The notes: generated by a model not told the origin, from the letters alone. Counted from the stretch's first letter, positions 18,120-27,541 are shown. The stretch is 52,331 nt of DNA from Legionella sp. (GCA_013697625.1 JACCWN010000002.1:1-52331); one strand, 5' to 3'. Numbers and translations are program-made.

Positions 18120-19208
18120 TTATTCCTCAACAAAATAGGTGCCAAAACGATTTTTTAATACATCGGTTAATTTAAACTGTTCTTGTAATATCAGACCCTT
18201 ATAGTCCTTCTCAAAGACCATATCTACAACAGCACATACACCAGCTGCTGTGCTTATCTGAATTGCTGACCACTCAAGTCCAGCTATGGTTACTGGGAGT
18301 ATTTTTTTGTAATAACTTTTTTCAATGAGTTCGCCCTGTTGAATGCCAACCACTGTAATATATACCAGCACGAGGTCCTGATAAGTTTTTGGAATTGCAC
18401 CTTCTAAAATTCGCTTCAAGGTGACTCTATCATCGTTTAAATGCAATTCATTCATCAAAAATCGCATTTTTTCACAATGTCCAGGATAGCGAATGGTTTT
18501 ATAATTCATGGTATGGCAGAATTCAGGGTGCATGTCAGGTAAGCCGCCCAATCCACCGGATGTATAAAAGGCCTCGTATTCATGGCCATCGATTTCAATG
18601 GACTCTAGACCTTCAAGGGGCTCAACCCATACTGATTTTCCGGATTCAATGACATGACAGGGATTACCATATATATTGATAAGGCCATCAGTTGACCAGG
18701 TTAAGGCATATTGGAGGGCATTGCTGGCTCTTTGGGGTAAGGCCCCCACTCTTAGTTCCACCCTATGACATTCAGAAAATTCCTGCATTAAACTATTGGC
18801 TGCGATGCCTGTAAACCCAGGTGCAAGTCCACATTGAGGCACAAATGCGGTTTCTGCCTTTTCGGATATCGCTTTGATTGCTTGAGTGACCGTAACATCT
18901 TCGGTTAGATCAAAATAATGTGCTTTTGCTGATTTGGCGGCATTTGCAATTTGAATATTTAAAAAGAAAGGCAAGGATGATATCACCGCATCTATGTGAT
19001 GCGTTTTAAGATAGGTTTCTATTGATTGTTGATCAGAAACATCCATGGCTACTGTTTTAATGCTCGTTTTGACTGTTAATAAACGCCTCACATCAGCCCC
19101 ATCAAAATGAATATCTACTAAATAAACTTCATATGCATTGCTTTTGGCCAACAACAAAGCAATCAAACTTCCAATTTTTCCTGCTCCTGCTATCATAACC
19201 TTATTCAT
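18120..19208 (-). CDS. Saccharopine dehydrogenase / lysine 6-dehydrogenase family protein
   Basis: 362 residues from ATG 19208. This is preferred over an in-frame upstream start at 19247 because AGGGAT sits directly before it and the Rossmann strand then begins at the N-terminus ([20 protein letters not shown]). The NADP-binding domain is followed by the saccharopine-dehydrogenase C-terminal domain ([13 protein letters not shown]...; [11 protein letters not shown]). It is either a glutamate-forming saccharopine dehydrogenase or a lysine 6-dehydrogenase. No lysine-ketoglutarate reductase is nearby, so direct lysine oxidation is possible. It is the first gene of a minus-strand operon with the ALDH7 enzyme, fadN and fadA, divergent from lnt. 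Confidence 0.87.
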   Translation of the reverse strand: MNKVMIAGAGKIGSLIALLLAKSNAYEVYLVDIHFDGADVRRLLTVKTSIKTVAMDVSDQQSIETYLKTHHIDAVISSLPFFLNIQIANAAKSAKAHYFDLTEDVTVTQAIKAISEKAETAFVPQCGLAPGFTGIAANSLMQEFSECHRVELRVGALPQRASNALQYALTWSTDGLINIYGNPCHVIESGKSVWVEPLEGLESIEIDGHEYEAFYTSGGLGGLPDMHPEFCHTMNYKTIRYPGHCEKMRFLMNELHLNDDRVTLKRILEGAIPKTYQDLVLVYITVVGIQQGELIEKSYYKKILPVTIAGLEWSAIQISTAAGVCAVVDMVFEKDYKGLILQEQFKLTDVLKNRFGTYFVEE

Positions 19209-19285
19209 AGTATCCCTATCTACTGAATGCCTGATGATCGTACACAAAATTTTAATCCTTGGGTAGGGTTATTAGGCATGATTAC

Positions 19286-19314
19286 TTGACCAAACTAAGT
19301 AACTCCTTTATCTT
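19286..19314 (+). promoter_or_regulatory. Sigma-70 type promoter of lnt
   Basis: TTGACC (19286-19291) and TATCTT (19309-19314) are separated by 17 bases. The implied transcription start is near 19321, which leaves about 22 bases before ATG 19344 and makes the TTG at 19326 an unlikely start. Confidence 0.55.
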
Positions 19315-19343
19315 GACTTATTTATTTGTCAAATTATGTGTCA

Positions 19344-20876
19344 ATGAAGCCAATCGCTTTAACAAAACCCTCGTTTTTGGATGTCTCCTCGCAGAGTAGG
19401 TCTCTGATATATTTCATTGTTTTCTTCTCAGGTTTGATTGGGCCGCTTGGGTTTGCTCCTTTTCATATGCCAGGAATTACACTTTTAAGCATAGCTGTAT
19501 TTTATTTTGCACTTTTAGATGCCTCTTTAAAACAAAGTCTGCGCCTGGCCTTTGTTTTTGGACTTGGATTTTTCGGCTTAGGGGTTTCTTGGGTTATAGT
19601 CAGCATACATGATTATGGTCAGATCAATTATGTATTGGCCGCCATCATCACATTGATTTTCATTATGTATTTGTCCTTATTCCCTGTGTTGGTTGCCTTG
19701 TGTTTTAAATCATTACAGTCCAAGGGGCGCCTTGTTCCTGCTCTTACCTTTAGTGCGCTATGGTGCTTAAGCGAATATAGTCGTGCTCACTTCATGACAG
19801 GCTTTCCCTGGCTGCTGCTTGGTACCACACAAATAGATACACCTTTAAGATACTTAGCGCCTGTTTTTGGTATCTATGGATTAAGCTTAAGCTGCATATT
19901 TGCTTCAACCTTACTGGCCTTAGCGGTACGAGAGCATGCTAATAAAGGGGGCTATTTATTAATGGGGTTTGTGTTGCTGATCATTAGCCCCGCTTTATTA
20001 AAATCAATACACTGGACCAACATCAAACAAGAGCCCATCACTGTAGCTGCAGTTCAAGGCAATTTATCCATGCGTGATAAATGGGATGAAGCCTTATTTT
20101 GGAGTTTATTAAAATATTATGAGCAAGCCACTATAAAATTATTAGGAAATCGATTAATCATTTTGCCGGAGTCCGCCATTCCTTTACCAGCAAATTATTT
20201 ACAAGATTATCTATCAAATCTGCATGAAAAAACATTAAAGGCCAACAGTGCTCTGATTCTTGGTATATTACAACCAACAGATGAAAGTGAAACCCATTAT
20301 TACAATGCCATCAATGCATTTGGCCATGCTAAAGGACAGCATTTAAAAACTCATTTGGTACCCTTTGGTGAATACATACCTGCGCCTTTTACAGCGATTA
20401 ACCGCTGGTTTAATTTACCGGATCCCAATGTTTTGCCGGGTAAAGCCAACCAAGCTTTGATTCATATTTTCAATCATCCCATTGCCAGTTTGATTTGTTA
20501 CGAAACGGCTTATCCCAACCTATTAAGAAATCAATTACCTCAAGCAGAATGGATTGTTTCCATCAGTGATAATGGGTGGTTTGGCCATTCACTTGCCAGC
20601 TATCAACAATTGCAAATGTCACAAATGCTCTCTTTATTGGTGGGACGATTTCAGGTGGTGGTAAACAATGATGGCCTATCTTCTGTCCTCGATACCCAAG
20701 GCAATATTTTAGAAGGATTGCCAGCTTTTAGCTCAGGTATACTGCAAAATGTTATTTTTCCAGCCACAGGCTCTACTCCATGGGTTTTATGGAATGATTA
20801 TCCAGTATTGATTTTTTGCGCAATCTGGGTTTTATTTGTTACATCTCGCCGAATTTGTCATGGTGATAAACAATAA
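19344..20876 (+). CDS. lnt: Apolipoprotein N-acyltransferase
   Basis: Inner-membrane enzyme that adds the third acyl chain to bacterial lipoproteins. About 510 residues from ATG 19344; a TTG at 19326 is open but lies too close to the predicted promoter. Several N-terminal membrane helices (residues about 25-215) are followed by the nitrilase-type domain with the Glu-Lys-Cys triad: Glu in LPESAIP, Lys in the LKTHLVPFGEY region, Cys in LICYETAYP, then SISDNGWFG. A last membrane helix lies near the C-terminus. It precedes leuS-lptE-holA-nadD; in many gammaproteobacteria it is instead next to corC, which here lies about 13 kb away. Confidence 0.96.
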   Translation: MKPIALTKPSFLDVSSQSRSLIYFIVFFSGLIGPLGFAPFHMPGITLLSIAVFYFALLDASLKQSLRLAFVFGLGFFGLGVSWVIVSIHDYGQINYVLAAIITLIFIMYLSLFPVLVALCFKSLQSKGRLVPALTFSALWCLSEYSRAHFMTGFPWLLLGTTQIDTPLRYLAPVFGIYGLSLSCIFASTLLALAVREHANKGGYLLMGFVLLIISPALLKSIHWTNIKQEPITVAAVQGNLSMRDKWDEALFWSLLKYYEQATIKLLGNRLIILPESAIPLPANYLQDYLSNLHEKTLKANSALILGILQPTDESETHYYNAINAFGHAKGQHLKTHLVPFGEYIPAPFTAINRWFNLPDPNVLPGKANQALIHIFNHPIASLICYETAYPNLLRNQLPQAEWIVSISDNGWFGHSLASYQQLQMSQMLSLLVGRFQVVVNNDGLSSVLDTQGNILEGLPAFSSGILQNVIFPATGSTPWVLWNDYPVLIFCAIWVLFVTSRRICHGDKQ

Positions 20877-20942
20877 TCTATTGCTTGATGAGTATAAGAG
20901 GGGTTATCCTTAGAACCTATAGTAATTAGATTTAACTGGACT

Positions 20943-23405
20943 ATGGAAAATTATAAACCCCAAGAAGTTGAAGAATTAGCGCAACAATATTGGCATAAAA
21001 AACAAAGTTTTAATGTCACTGAAGACTTAAACAAAGAAAAATTTTATTGCTTGTCTATGTTTCCATATCCCAGCGGAACTTTACACATGGGTCATGTACG
21101 CAATTATACCCTGGGAGACGTGATAGCTCGCTATCAACGCGCCTTGGGTAAAAACGTATTGCAACCCATTGGTTGGGATGCCTTTGGTTTACCCGCAGAA
21201 AATGCAGCCATAAAAAATGGTATCCCGCCTGCGCAGTGGACAGAAAAAAACATAGCCGCCATGAGGGAGCAATTTTTACGTCTGGGTAATGCTTATGATT
21301 GGAAACGCGAAATCGCAACCTGTAATCCTGAATATTATCATTGGGAACAATGGTTTTTTATTCGTTTGTTCAAAAAAGGTTTGGTTTACAAAAAAAAATC
21401 TGTAGTTAATTGGGATCCAGTTGACCAAACGGTTTTAGCCAATGAGCAAGTAGTCGATGGACGCGGTTGGCGTTCCGGTGCCTTGGTTGAACGACGTGAG
21501 ATTCCACAATGGTTTATAAAAATAACCGCTTATGCTGATGAGCTTCTTAGCTCTTTAGATACCTTAGACGAATGGCCATCTCAGGTCAAACAGATGCAAC
21601 GCAATTGGATAGGGCGCTCTGTTGGAACAGAAATCTATTTTAATGTCCCACAATATCCCAAAAGATTAAAAATCTACACCACAAGACCAGATACATTGAT
21701 GGGAGTCACCTATTTAGCCATTGCTTGCGATCACCCTTTGGCCAAAGAGGCCGCTTTACATAATACAGCTATTAAAACCTTTCTTGAAAGTTGCCAGGGC
21801 ACAATCACTGAAGCTGAGCTTGCCACCATTGAAAAATGTGGTGTGGCAACAGGTATGATGGCCATACACCCAATTACTGGCAAGGAACTACCCATCTGGA
21901 TTGCAAATTTTGTACTCATGCAATACGGGTCAGGTGCTGTCATGTCTGTTCCAGCCCATGATCAAAGAGATTGGGAATTTGCAAAAAAATATAGTTTACC
22001 CATGATTGAAGTGATTCACCCTGAAACTTGTCACGATTTTAATCAGGCCGCCTTTGTCAGTGAAGGTCATTTGGTAAACTCTGACAAGTTTGATGGTCTG
22101 CCTTCAAAAGAGGCGATGAAAGCAATTACCTCTTTCCTTGAAACAGAAGATGCTGGTAAGGCCACCATCAACTATAGACTTCGCGATTGGGGTGTTTCTA
22201 GACAACGTTATTGGGGTGCACCTATCCCTATGATTTTTTGTGATCAATGCGGTACAGTTCCTGTACCAGATGAGGAGCTGCCAGTAATTTTACCTGAAGA
22301 GGTTGATTTTACAGGACAAGGGTCACCCTTGGCTCATTGCAGTGATTTTGTGAATGTAAGTTGTCCAAAATGCGGGCAGGATGCTACACGAGAAACAGAC
22401 ACCTTTGATACCTTTGTCGAATCTTCCTGGTACTATGCACGCTTTGCCTGTAAAGGCCAAAAAAATGCGATGTTGGATGATAGAGCTAAATATTGGACAC
22501 CCGTTGACCAGTACATAGGTGGCATTGAACATGCCGTGATGCATCTATTGTATGCTCGTTTTTTTCACAAGTTGATGCGAGATGAGGGGCTGCTTAATTC
22601 CGATGAACCATTCAAGGCGCTTTTAACACAAGGTATGGTATTAAAAGATGGGCATAAAATGTCCAAGTCCCTGGGTAACATCGTTGATCCAAACAGTTTG
22701 ATTGCTACTTATGGCGCCGATACTGCTCGATTGTTTACTATGTTTGCCGCCCCACCCGAACAATCCTTGGAGTGGTCGGATACAGCAGTAGAAGGCGCGC
22801 ATCGCTTTCTTAAACGCCTCTGGACCTTTGCTCATCAGCATCTTAATATGCTGATTGATATCAACGACAGTATCTTAAGCGGCAATGGTTCTGTTGATTG
22901 GCAACAAACCGAAAATCGTTTGAAAAAATCACGATTCCTGGTACATCAAATATTATCTCAAACAACACACGATTATGAACGCAACCAATTCAATACCGTG
23001 GTATCAAGTTGTATGAAATTGTTTAATGAAATATCCATGTATGACATACAAACGGAAGAAGATAAGTATTTTATTCATTCAAGCATAAGTATTTTGTTAA
23101 GGTTACTTGCACCAATCACACCTCATATTTGTCATTACTTATGGCTGGAGTTGGGATTTGAAAAGGCAATCATTGATGCCCCATGGCCAAAAGTAGATAA
23201 AGGTGCTTTAAAAACAGATGAGCTGGTATTTGTTGTTCAAGTTAATGGTAAGTTGCGCGCGCAATTTACAACCCATGCAGAAGCCACCGAGGAAGAATTG
23301 ATTGCAGAAGCTCTGATTCAGGCAAAACCATTCCTAAATGGGTTACCTCTTAAAAAAGCCATCCTTGTTGCACACCGACAATTGATAAATCTGGTCCTTG
23401 GCTAA
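20943..23405 (+). CDS. leuS: Leucyl-tRNA synthetase
   Basis: Charges tRNA-Leu. 820 residues, class I synthetase. HIGH motif in PYPSGTLHMGHVRNY (about residues 39-53), KMSKS in GHKMSKSLGN near 565-575, a complete CP1 editing domain with the threonine-rich IYTTRPDTLMG segment, a C-rich insertion FCDQCG...CPKCG typical of a zinc-binding module, and anticodon-binding and C-terminal domains. Its TAA overlaps the lptE start (TAATG), so the two are translationally coupled. Confidence 0.98.
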   Translation: MENYKPQEVEELAQQYWHKKQSFNVTEDLNKEKFYCLSMFPYPSGTLHMGHVRNYTLGDVIARYQRALGKNVLQPIGWDAFGLPAENAAIKNGIPPAQWTEKNIAAMREQFLRLGNAYDWKREIATCNPEYYHWEQWFFIRLFKKGLVYKKKSVVNWDPVDQTVLANEQVVDGRGWRSGALVERREIPQWFIKITAYADELLSSLDTLDEWPSQVKQMQRNWIGRSVGTEIYFNVPQYPKRLKIYTTRPDTLMGVTYLAIACDHPLAKEAALHNTAIKTFLESCQGTITEAELATIEKCGVATGMMAIHPITGKELPIWIANFVLMQYGSGAVMSVPAHDQRDWEFAKKYSLPMIEVIHPETCHDFNQAAFVSEGHLVNSDKFDGLPSKEAMKAITSFLETEDAGKATINYRLRDWGVSRQRYWGAPIPMIFCDQCGTVPVPDEELPVILPEEVDFTGQGSPLAHCSDFVNVSCPKCGQDATRETDTFDTFVESSWYYARFACKGQKNAMLDDRAKYWTPVDQYIGGIEHAVMHLLYARFFHKLMRDEGLLNSDEPFKALLTQGMVLKDGHKMSKSLGNIVDPNSLIATYGADTARLFTMFAAPPEQSLEWSDTAVEGAHRFLKRLWTFAHQHLNMLIDINDSILSGNGSVDWQQTENRLKKSRFLVHQILSQTTHDYERNQFNTVVSSCMKLFNEISMYDIQTEEDKYFIHSSISILLRLLAPITPHICHYLWLELGFEKAIIDAPWPKVDKGALKTDELVFVVQVNGKLRAQFTTHAEATEEELIAEALIQAKPFLNGLPLKKAILVAHRQLINLVLG

Positions 23406-23920
23406 TGAAAAAGGCCATTGCTCTACTTCTTCTTGCCCTGCATTTATCTGCTTGTGGCTTTCATTTACGCGGTATTGTGGAAATACCCAGTTGGTTAAGA
23501 CATATTTCAATCATCTATAAAGACCAGGATACTGAATTTATTTCTTTGTTAACATCTCAATTGGAAACCCATAAAATCCATATTGAGTCTGAGCCTGCTC
23601 ATGCGCCCTACTGGCTGATGATAGACTCTATTCTTTATCAAAAACAAATTGTAAGCATTGGCTCTAGTACCAACCCCAGACAATATCAATTGATTTTAGG
23701 CATTGAGTTTAGTTTACAATCCTGTAAAGGTGAATTGATAATGCCAAGCAAGCGCGTCATTGTTACAAGGCAACTGACAGTCAATAATGATAGAATTTTG
23801 GGTTCAAACGATGAAGAGCGACACTTTATAAAAGAAATGAGACGTGATGCTGTATATCAAATCATCAATCGCTTAGGTGCAACCAATGAAATTCCATGCA
23901 AATTAGACACCAAGCCTTAG
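23405..23920 (+). CDS. lptE: LPS-assembly lipoprotein LptE
   Basis: 171 residues. Outer-membrane lipoprotein that plugs the LptD barrel during lipopolysaccharide export. The signal ends LSAC, with Cys17 followed by the family-typical CGFHLRG. The remainder has the alternating strands of the LptE fold (WLMIDSILYQKQIVS, PRQYQLILGIEFSL). It starts in the TAATG overlap with leuS and its end overlaps holA by 25 bases. The leuS-lptE-holA-nadD order is conserved in gammaproteobacteria, which supports the call beyond the weak sequence signal. Confidence 0.93.
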   Translation: MKKAIALLLLALHLSACGFHLRGIVEIPSWLRHISIIYKDQDTEFISLLTSQLETHKIHIESEPAHAPYWLMIDSILYQKQIVSIGSSTNPRQYQLILGIEFSLQSCKGELIMPSKRVIVTRQLTVNNDRILGSNDEERHFIKEMRRDAVYQIINRLGATNEIPCKLDTKP

Positions 23921-24927
23921 GGCAACAGGTACAAAAAAAAATTGCACCTTTATATATACTCATTGGACAGGATAATTATCTTCTTGACCAAGCGTTTTGT
24001 ACCATCAAAACGGCCTTAAAAAAATCCTTCGAATTAGATGAAAAAATAATTACTCTTCAAACTCCTGGAGATTGGCAAAAAATGATAGATGAAACCAATC
24101 ATTATTCATTATTCGCAGATAGGCTCCTTATCAATGGGTTTCATGAGAAAAAAACTTTGGCAACACAAGAAAAAAACCTTTTAACAAAATACCTGAGCTC
24201 AGTGAACAATAGTTGCACCATCATCATCAGAGCGCCTCACCTACCGGCTAAACTTATTCAAACAGTGGCCGCATTTGAGCAAGCTGTGGTTGTGCTTAAT
24301 CAGCCACTATCTTCTGCTGAAATGAAACAGTGGATATCCAAGCAATTAAAACACATACCTCTTGATTTTGAGGCACAGGTTCCAGATGTGATTCATCAAT
24401 ATACTCAAGGTAACATGCTGGCTTGTGCCCAGGTGATTGAAAAAATTGGTTTATCAAATGAGATCAACAGCCTTATTACTGTGCAGCAGGCGCTGGAGCA
24501 GGTCTCTAATCAATGTGATCATACACCTTTCGAACTGATTGATGCCTGCTTACTGGGCCAAGCTGACAAAGCCTTACAGATTATAAAACTGGCGGCTAAA
24601 AATAAAACAGAGCCCACCTTTATTTTATGGATGCTGTCCCAGGAGATAAGAGTAAGTTTGCAATTACTACATGCTGTTCAAGCCAAACTGGATATCAAAA
24701 CGGTTAGTAGTCAATTAAAGCTGTGGCCCCAACGAATGGGCCTCTACCAAACCAGTCTAAAGCGGCATAATACTGCAAATTTAACAAGACTCCTTCAGTA
24801 TTGCCAGGTGATTGATGAGCGTATAAAATCCAATGCCAGCAGCCAGGTATGGAATGCTCTGGAAAATCTTGCGCTGTCATTAAGCCTGGGACAATTGATT
24901 GGTGAGGCACAAGGTGTTTTTTCATGA
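23896..24927 (+). CDS. holA: DNA polymerase III subunit delta
   Basis: 343 residues. Clamp-loader subunit that opens the beta clamp. N-terminal segment IAPLYILIGQDNYLLDQAF is the family signature (Y.l.G.d.yL), followed by an AAA-like fold lacking a functional Walker A, and a helical C-terminal collar domain (LRVS/IRVSLQLLHAVQ region). It overlaps lptE at the start and nadD at the end (ATGA). Position in the conserved cluster supports the call. Confidence 0.94.
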   Translation: MQIRHQALGQQVQKKIAPLYILIGQDNYLLDQAFCTIKTALKKSFELDEKIITLQTPGDWQKMIDETNHYSLFADRLLINGFHEKKTLATQEKNLLTKYLSSVNNSCTIIIRAPHLPAKLIQTVAAFEQAVVVLNQPLSSAEMKQWISKQLKHIPLDFEAQVPDVIHQYTQGNMLACAQVIEKIGLSNEINSLITVQQALEQVSNQCDHTPFELIDACLLGQADKALQIIKLAAKNKTEPTFILWMLSQEIRVSLQLLHAVQAKLDIKTVSSQLKLWPQRMGLYQTSLKRHNTANLTRLLQYCQVIDERIKSNASSQVWNALENLALSLSLGQLIGEAQGVFS

Positions 24928-25562
24928 AAAGCCTTGCTTTCTTTGGTGGAACTTTCGACCCCATCCATAATGGACATCTCAAAGCAAGTATCGCCATTCA
25001 AAAGTACTTCCAGTTTGACCACTATTATTTCTTACCCTGTAATAAGCAAGTTTTGAAAGGGTCTGCCACCGCCAGCAATACACAAAGAATAACCATGCTG
25101 CAATTGGCACTGAAGGGTGTAAGCTCTTTTGAAATTGATAGGCGTGAAATCCTAAGCGATAATCCTTCTTACACTGTAAAGACCCTATCAAGCATACGAA
25201 ATGAAAACCATAAAGCTTCCATTACATTGATTATGGGCTTTGATGCCTTTGTAAGCTTACCTCAATGGTATGAATGGGAAAAACTCATTGAATTAGCTAA
25301 TATACTGGTTATGGAAAGACCTAAATTTTCACATTTAGAGTATTCAAAAGCGATTCAAGCACTTCTACAGGAACATCAAACCCATAGCAAAGATGAGCTT
25401 ATTAATTCATCAGCTGGCCACATTTTTTTATTTAATGCAGGTCATTATGACTTTTCTTCTACAGATATTAAACACTCTATCCAAAAAAATAAATCGGTGG
25501 AAGATAAACTTCCAACAGCAGTCTATAGGTACATCAATGAAAATAAAATATATACAGATTAA
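24924..25562 (+). CDS. nadD: Nicotinate-nucleotide adenylyltransferase
   Basis: 212 residues. Converts nicotinate mononucleotide to deamido-NAD. Nucleotidyltransferase motif GGTFDPIHNGHL at residues 8-19 (T/HxGH type) and the C-terminal SSTDIKHSI motif, equivalent to ISSTxIR. It starts at an ATGA overlap with holA. In many relatives rsfS and rlmH follow; here the operon ends and a truncated palindromic element begins 25 bases after the stop. Confidence 0.96.
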   Translation: MKSLAFFGGTFDPIHNGHLKASIAIQKYFQFDHYYFLPCNKQVLKGSATASNTQRITMLQLALKGVSSFEIDRREILSDNPSYTVKTLSSIRNENHKASITLIMGFDAFVSLPQWYEWEKLIELANILVMERPKFSHLEYSKAIQALLQEHQTHSKDELINSSAGHIFLFNAGHYDFSSTDIKHSIQKNKSVEDKLPTAVYRYINENKIYTD

Positions 25563-25586
25563 TTGTACTTTGGAGATAATCTAAAT

Positions 25587-25610
25587 AATTAGTCGCAGGC
25601 CGAAACTCAT
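25587..25610. repeat. Mosaic palindromic element, one-sided copy 4
   Basis: AATTAGTCGCAGGCCGAAAC matches the outer terminus of the elements at 10810 and 31903 (AATTAGTCGCTGGCGCGAA) with small changes, followed by CTCAT as in copy 1. No opposite end is seen nearby, so it is a solo terminus. It lies 25 bases after the nadD stop codon and just before the promoter of the small gene at 25662. Confidence 0.6.
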
Positions 25611-25620
25611 TATAAGGATG

Positions 25621-25629
25621 TGCTATAAT
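25621..25629 (+). promoter_or_regulatory. Extended -10 promoter of the 58-residue ORF
   Basis: TGCTATAAT has a perfect -10 hexamer (25624-25629) with the TG extension. No good -35 box is needed or seen. Transcription would start near 25636, about 26 bases before ATG 25662. Confidence 0.5.
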
Positions 25630-25661
25630 GTAAGTGAAATTATTTATAAGGGGGTATTCTC

Positions 25662-25838
25662 ATGTTATATCGCTTTTTAATAAACTATTTACGTATTAGA
25701 ATAATTCAAATTATTTTTACACGTTTAATCATGCGTCAAAGTGCCAAAGGTGCGGCAAAAAACATCAAACTTCTGAATTTTCTTAAAGTATTGGTTATTG
25801 GATATTTTAGTAAAAAAGGTTCGAAAGTCAAAAAATAA
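25662..25838 (+). CDS. 58-residue cationic hydrophobic peptide
   Basis: Begins MLYRFLINYLRIRIIQIIF and ends KKGSKVKK. It has 14 Lys/Arg and no Asp or Glu, with a hydrophobic, aromatic N-terminal half and a second hydrophobic stretch (LLNFLKVLVIGYF). Translation signals are strong: AAGGGGG seven bases before ATG, behind an extended -10 promoter. It is probably a membrane-associated peptide. It could be a small regulatory membrane protein or a toxin-like peptide; I do not recognise a family. No antisense RNA gene is evident, though the following palindromic region has not been excluded as one. Confidence 0.55.
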   Translation: MLYRFLINYLRIRIIQIIFTRLIMRQSAKGAAKNIKLLNFLKVLVIGYFSKKGSKVKK

Positions 25839-25875
25839 TTTTTTCATTTAAATATCACCAATTTTTATGGAAAAA

Positions 25876-25938
25876 TTTCACCAACTGTCGTGGCAAATTT
25901 TTCAACTCTCATGGAAGAATTTCATTAGCGTATGGAAG
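25876..25938 (+). repeat. Three imperfect 21-bp tandem units in a short open frame
   Basis: A 46-codon frame (ATG 25867 to TAA 26005-26007) contains three seven-residue units, FHQLSWQ, IFQLSWK and NFISVWK, with a Trp at the sixth position of each unit. There is no ribosome site, and the second half of the frame runs into the palindrome at 25968. I list the tandem units; whether the frame is translated is doubtful. Confidence 0.4.
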
Positions 25939-25967
25939 TATGAAATTAATTGTAACTCCCGGCTGCA

Positions 25968-26138
25968 TCATCCTGAGCGCGATTTTTGCGCGAAGGATCT
26001 CTTATAATTTGGCACTGTCTTCTTTAACATATCAGCTGGTTTAAACCTCCCCCTTCAAGATTAAACGAATAAACTAGATCATTCTTTTTTTACAAGACAG
26101 AGGATCCTTCGCGCAAAAAGACGCGCTTCAGGATGACG
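25968..26138. repeat. 171-bp palindromic repeat (CATCCTGA...TCAGGATG type)
   Basis: The left arm CATCCTGAGCGCGA then TTTTTGCGCGAAGGATCTCT (about 25969-26002) is the inverted complement of the right arm AGAGGATCCTTCGCGCAAAA then GACGCGCTTCAGGATGACG (26099-26138). It is non-coding. No other copy lies in this window. Apart from this, the small ORF and the repeats above, the gap 25563-26302 has nothing I can assign. Confidence 0.75.
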
Positions 26139-26302
26139 TACTTAGTTGTACCTAGGGATTTGACCTACCTAAAATAAGTTAAACCCACAGTTGGCTATAA
26201 ATCATTATAGAAATGTCCAGCGCATGACTTAGCCGTATCTAGCTAAGTCCTTAAATTGTAATGACATTATTAGTAAAAGATCAAGTGTCAGGACCATATT
26301 AC

Positions 26303-27382
26303 CTAGAGCTTGGTATTCTTATCAATGTGAATGTCTTTCATGGCGATAGAATGATCCAATTGTGGCAACAAGGCTTCAATGAATGCATTCCTTAGTAAAA
26401 AGCCTACAATCGATAAGAAACTTGTTTTAGGATTCTCAATATCCCCAGAAATTTTTATCTTTGTTGCTATGGTTTTTTTAATGGGATTGGTCATGATTTT
26501 TGCTCCAACTTCCATGACACCTTTATACAAAAATTCTATGGGATTTGGTTTCTTTTCTTTTAAATCTAGAATTTTTAAATGCTTAATCAAAGGCTTAGCG
26601 TACCCTGTAAGTTTACCTTTTTTAGCCGCAAATTCTGAATATAAGCTGAATTCCCCATCGGCGACATCTAAAGAAATAAAATGAAGTAAGAAATCATTGG
26701 CACCTTTGATTTTCATTGATTTCAATGAATTTTTAAGTATAAAAGTAGGTTGTTTCGCAAAGGGATCAACGCTTCCAGAAATTGAAAATTTGCCTTGATT
26801 CATGATTCCATGCCCATCAAATTTGGAGTATAGCCCCTCATTTCCGTAGACTTTCTGTAAATTATCCAATCGAAAATTGATATGGCTTAAATTTTGCTCA
26901 AACGGTGGCTTTCCATGAAAACTATGTAAGGAAATTGTGCCTTCATGTATCAATACCTTATTAATATTCAAAGGAAATAATGATTGAACCACCTGCTCCC
27001 ACTCTTTATCAATAGACAGTTGCTGATTTTGTCCATTAGGCTCAATTACAAAATTTAAAACAGGCTTATCAGCTTTAATTTGGGCCACAATTGAACCATG
27101 CAATAAGGCTTTCCATTGAACTGAAAAATTGATACTCTGCGCTGCAAAAAAAGGGACTGGGATTTTTTCTTTTATTTTATATAGAGACAGATCATGAATG
27201 GTATAACTTCCACGAATCAAATGAACATCAATGTCTTTAATTTTGACATGATATTCTGGAATATTATTAATGCGTTTTTCAACGTATTGTTTTAAATAGG
27301 TAGGTAAATAGATCCGACCAATGATTAAAACAATGATTAAACACACTAGGATGAGGAGCAACCCTTTAGATAATGTTTTCAT
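26303..27382 (-). CDS. AsmA-like / DUF748-type envelope protein
   Basis: 359 residues. One N-terminal membrane anchor (about residues 6-30, LLLILVCLIIVLIIGRIYLP) is followed by a periplasmic part rich in short beta strands typical of the AsmA/TamB-related DUF748 group: LKQYVEKRINNIPEYHVKI, then IKDIDVHLIRGSYTIHDLSL, and near the C-terminus TKIKISGDIENPKT, which matches the phi-x-G-x-phi-x-x-P pattern. Members are thought to help lipid transport or envelope maintenance between the membranes; the exact role here is not known. It stands alone, without a strong ribosome site. Confidence 0.75.
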   Translation of the reverse strand: MKTLSKGLLLILVCLIIVLIIGRIYLPTYLKQYVEKRINNIPEYHVKIKDIDVHLIRGSYTIHDLSLYKIKEKIPVPFFAAQSINFSVQWKALLHGSIVAQIKADKPVLNFVIEPNGQNQQLSIDKEWEQVVQSLFPLNINKVLIHEGTISLHSFHGKPPFEQNLSHINFRLDNLQKVYGNEGLYSKFDGHGIMNQGKFSISGSVDPFAKQPTFILKNSLKSMKIKGANDFLLHFISLDVADGEFSLYSEFAAKKGKLTGYAKPLIKHLKILDLKEKKPNPIEFLYKGVMEVGAKIMTNPIKKTIATKIKISGDIENPKTSFLSIVGFLLRNAFIEALLPQLDHSIAMKDIHIDKNTKL

Positions 27383-27541
27383 GCATGACCATCTTAATAA
27401 GAAAAGCCGATCATATCACAATTTTGATTTTGTACACAAATGAAGCTATTACGAAGTTTCATACTGCCTGTTGTAAAAATGTTGCTAAGGTCTTCTAAAT
27501 ACTTTTCCAAACACTGTTATCCCGGATTCTAGCACTCAACT

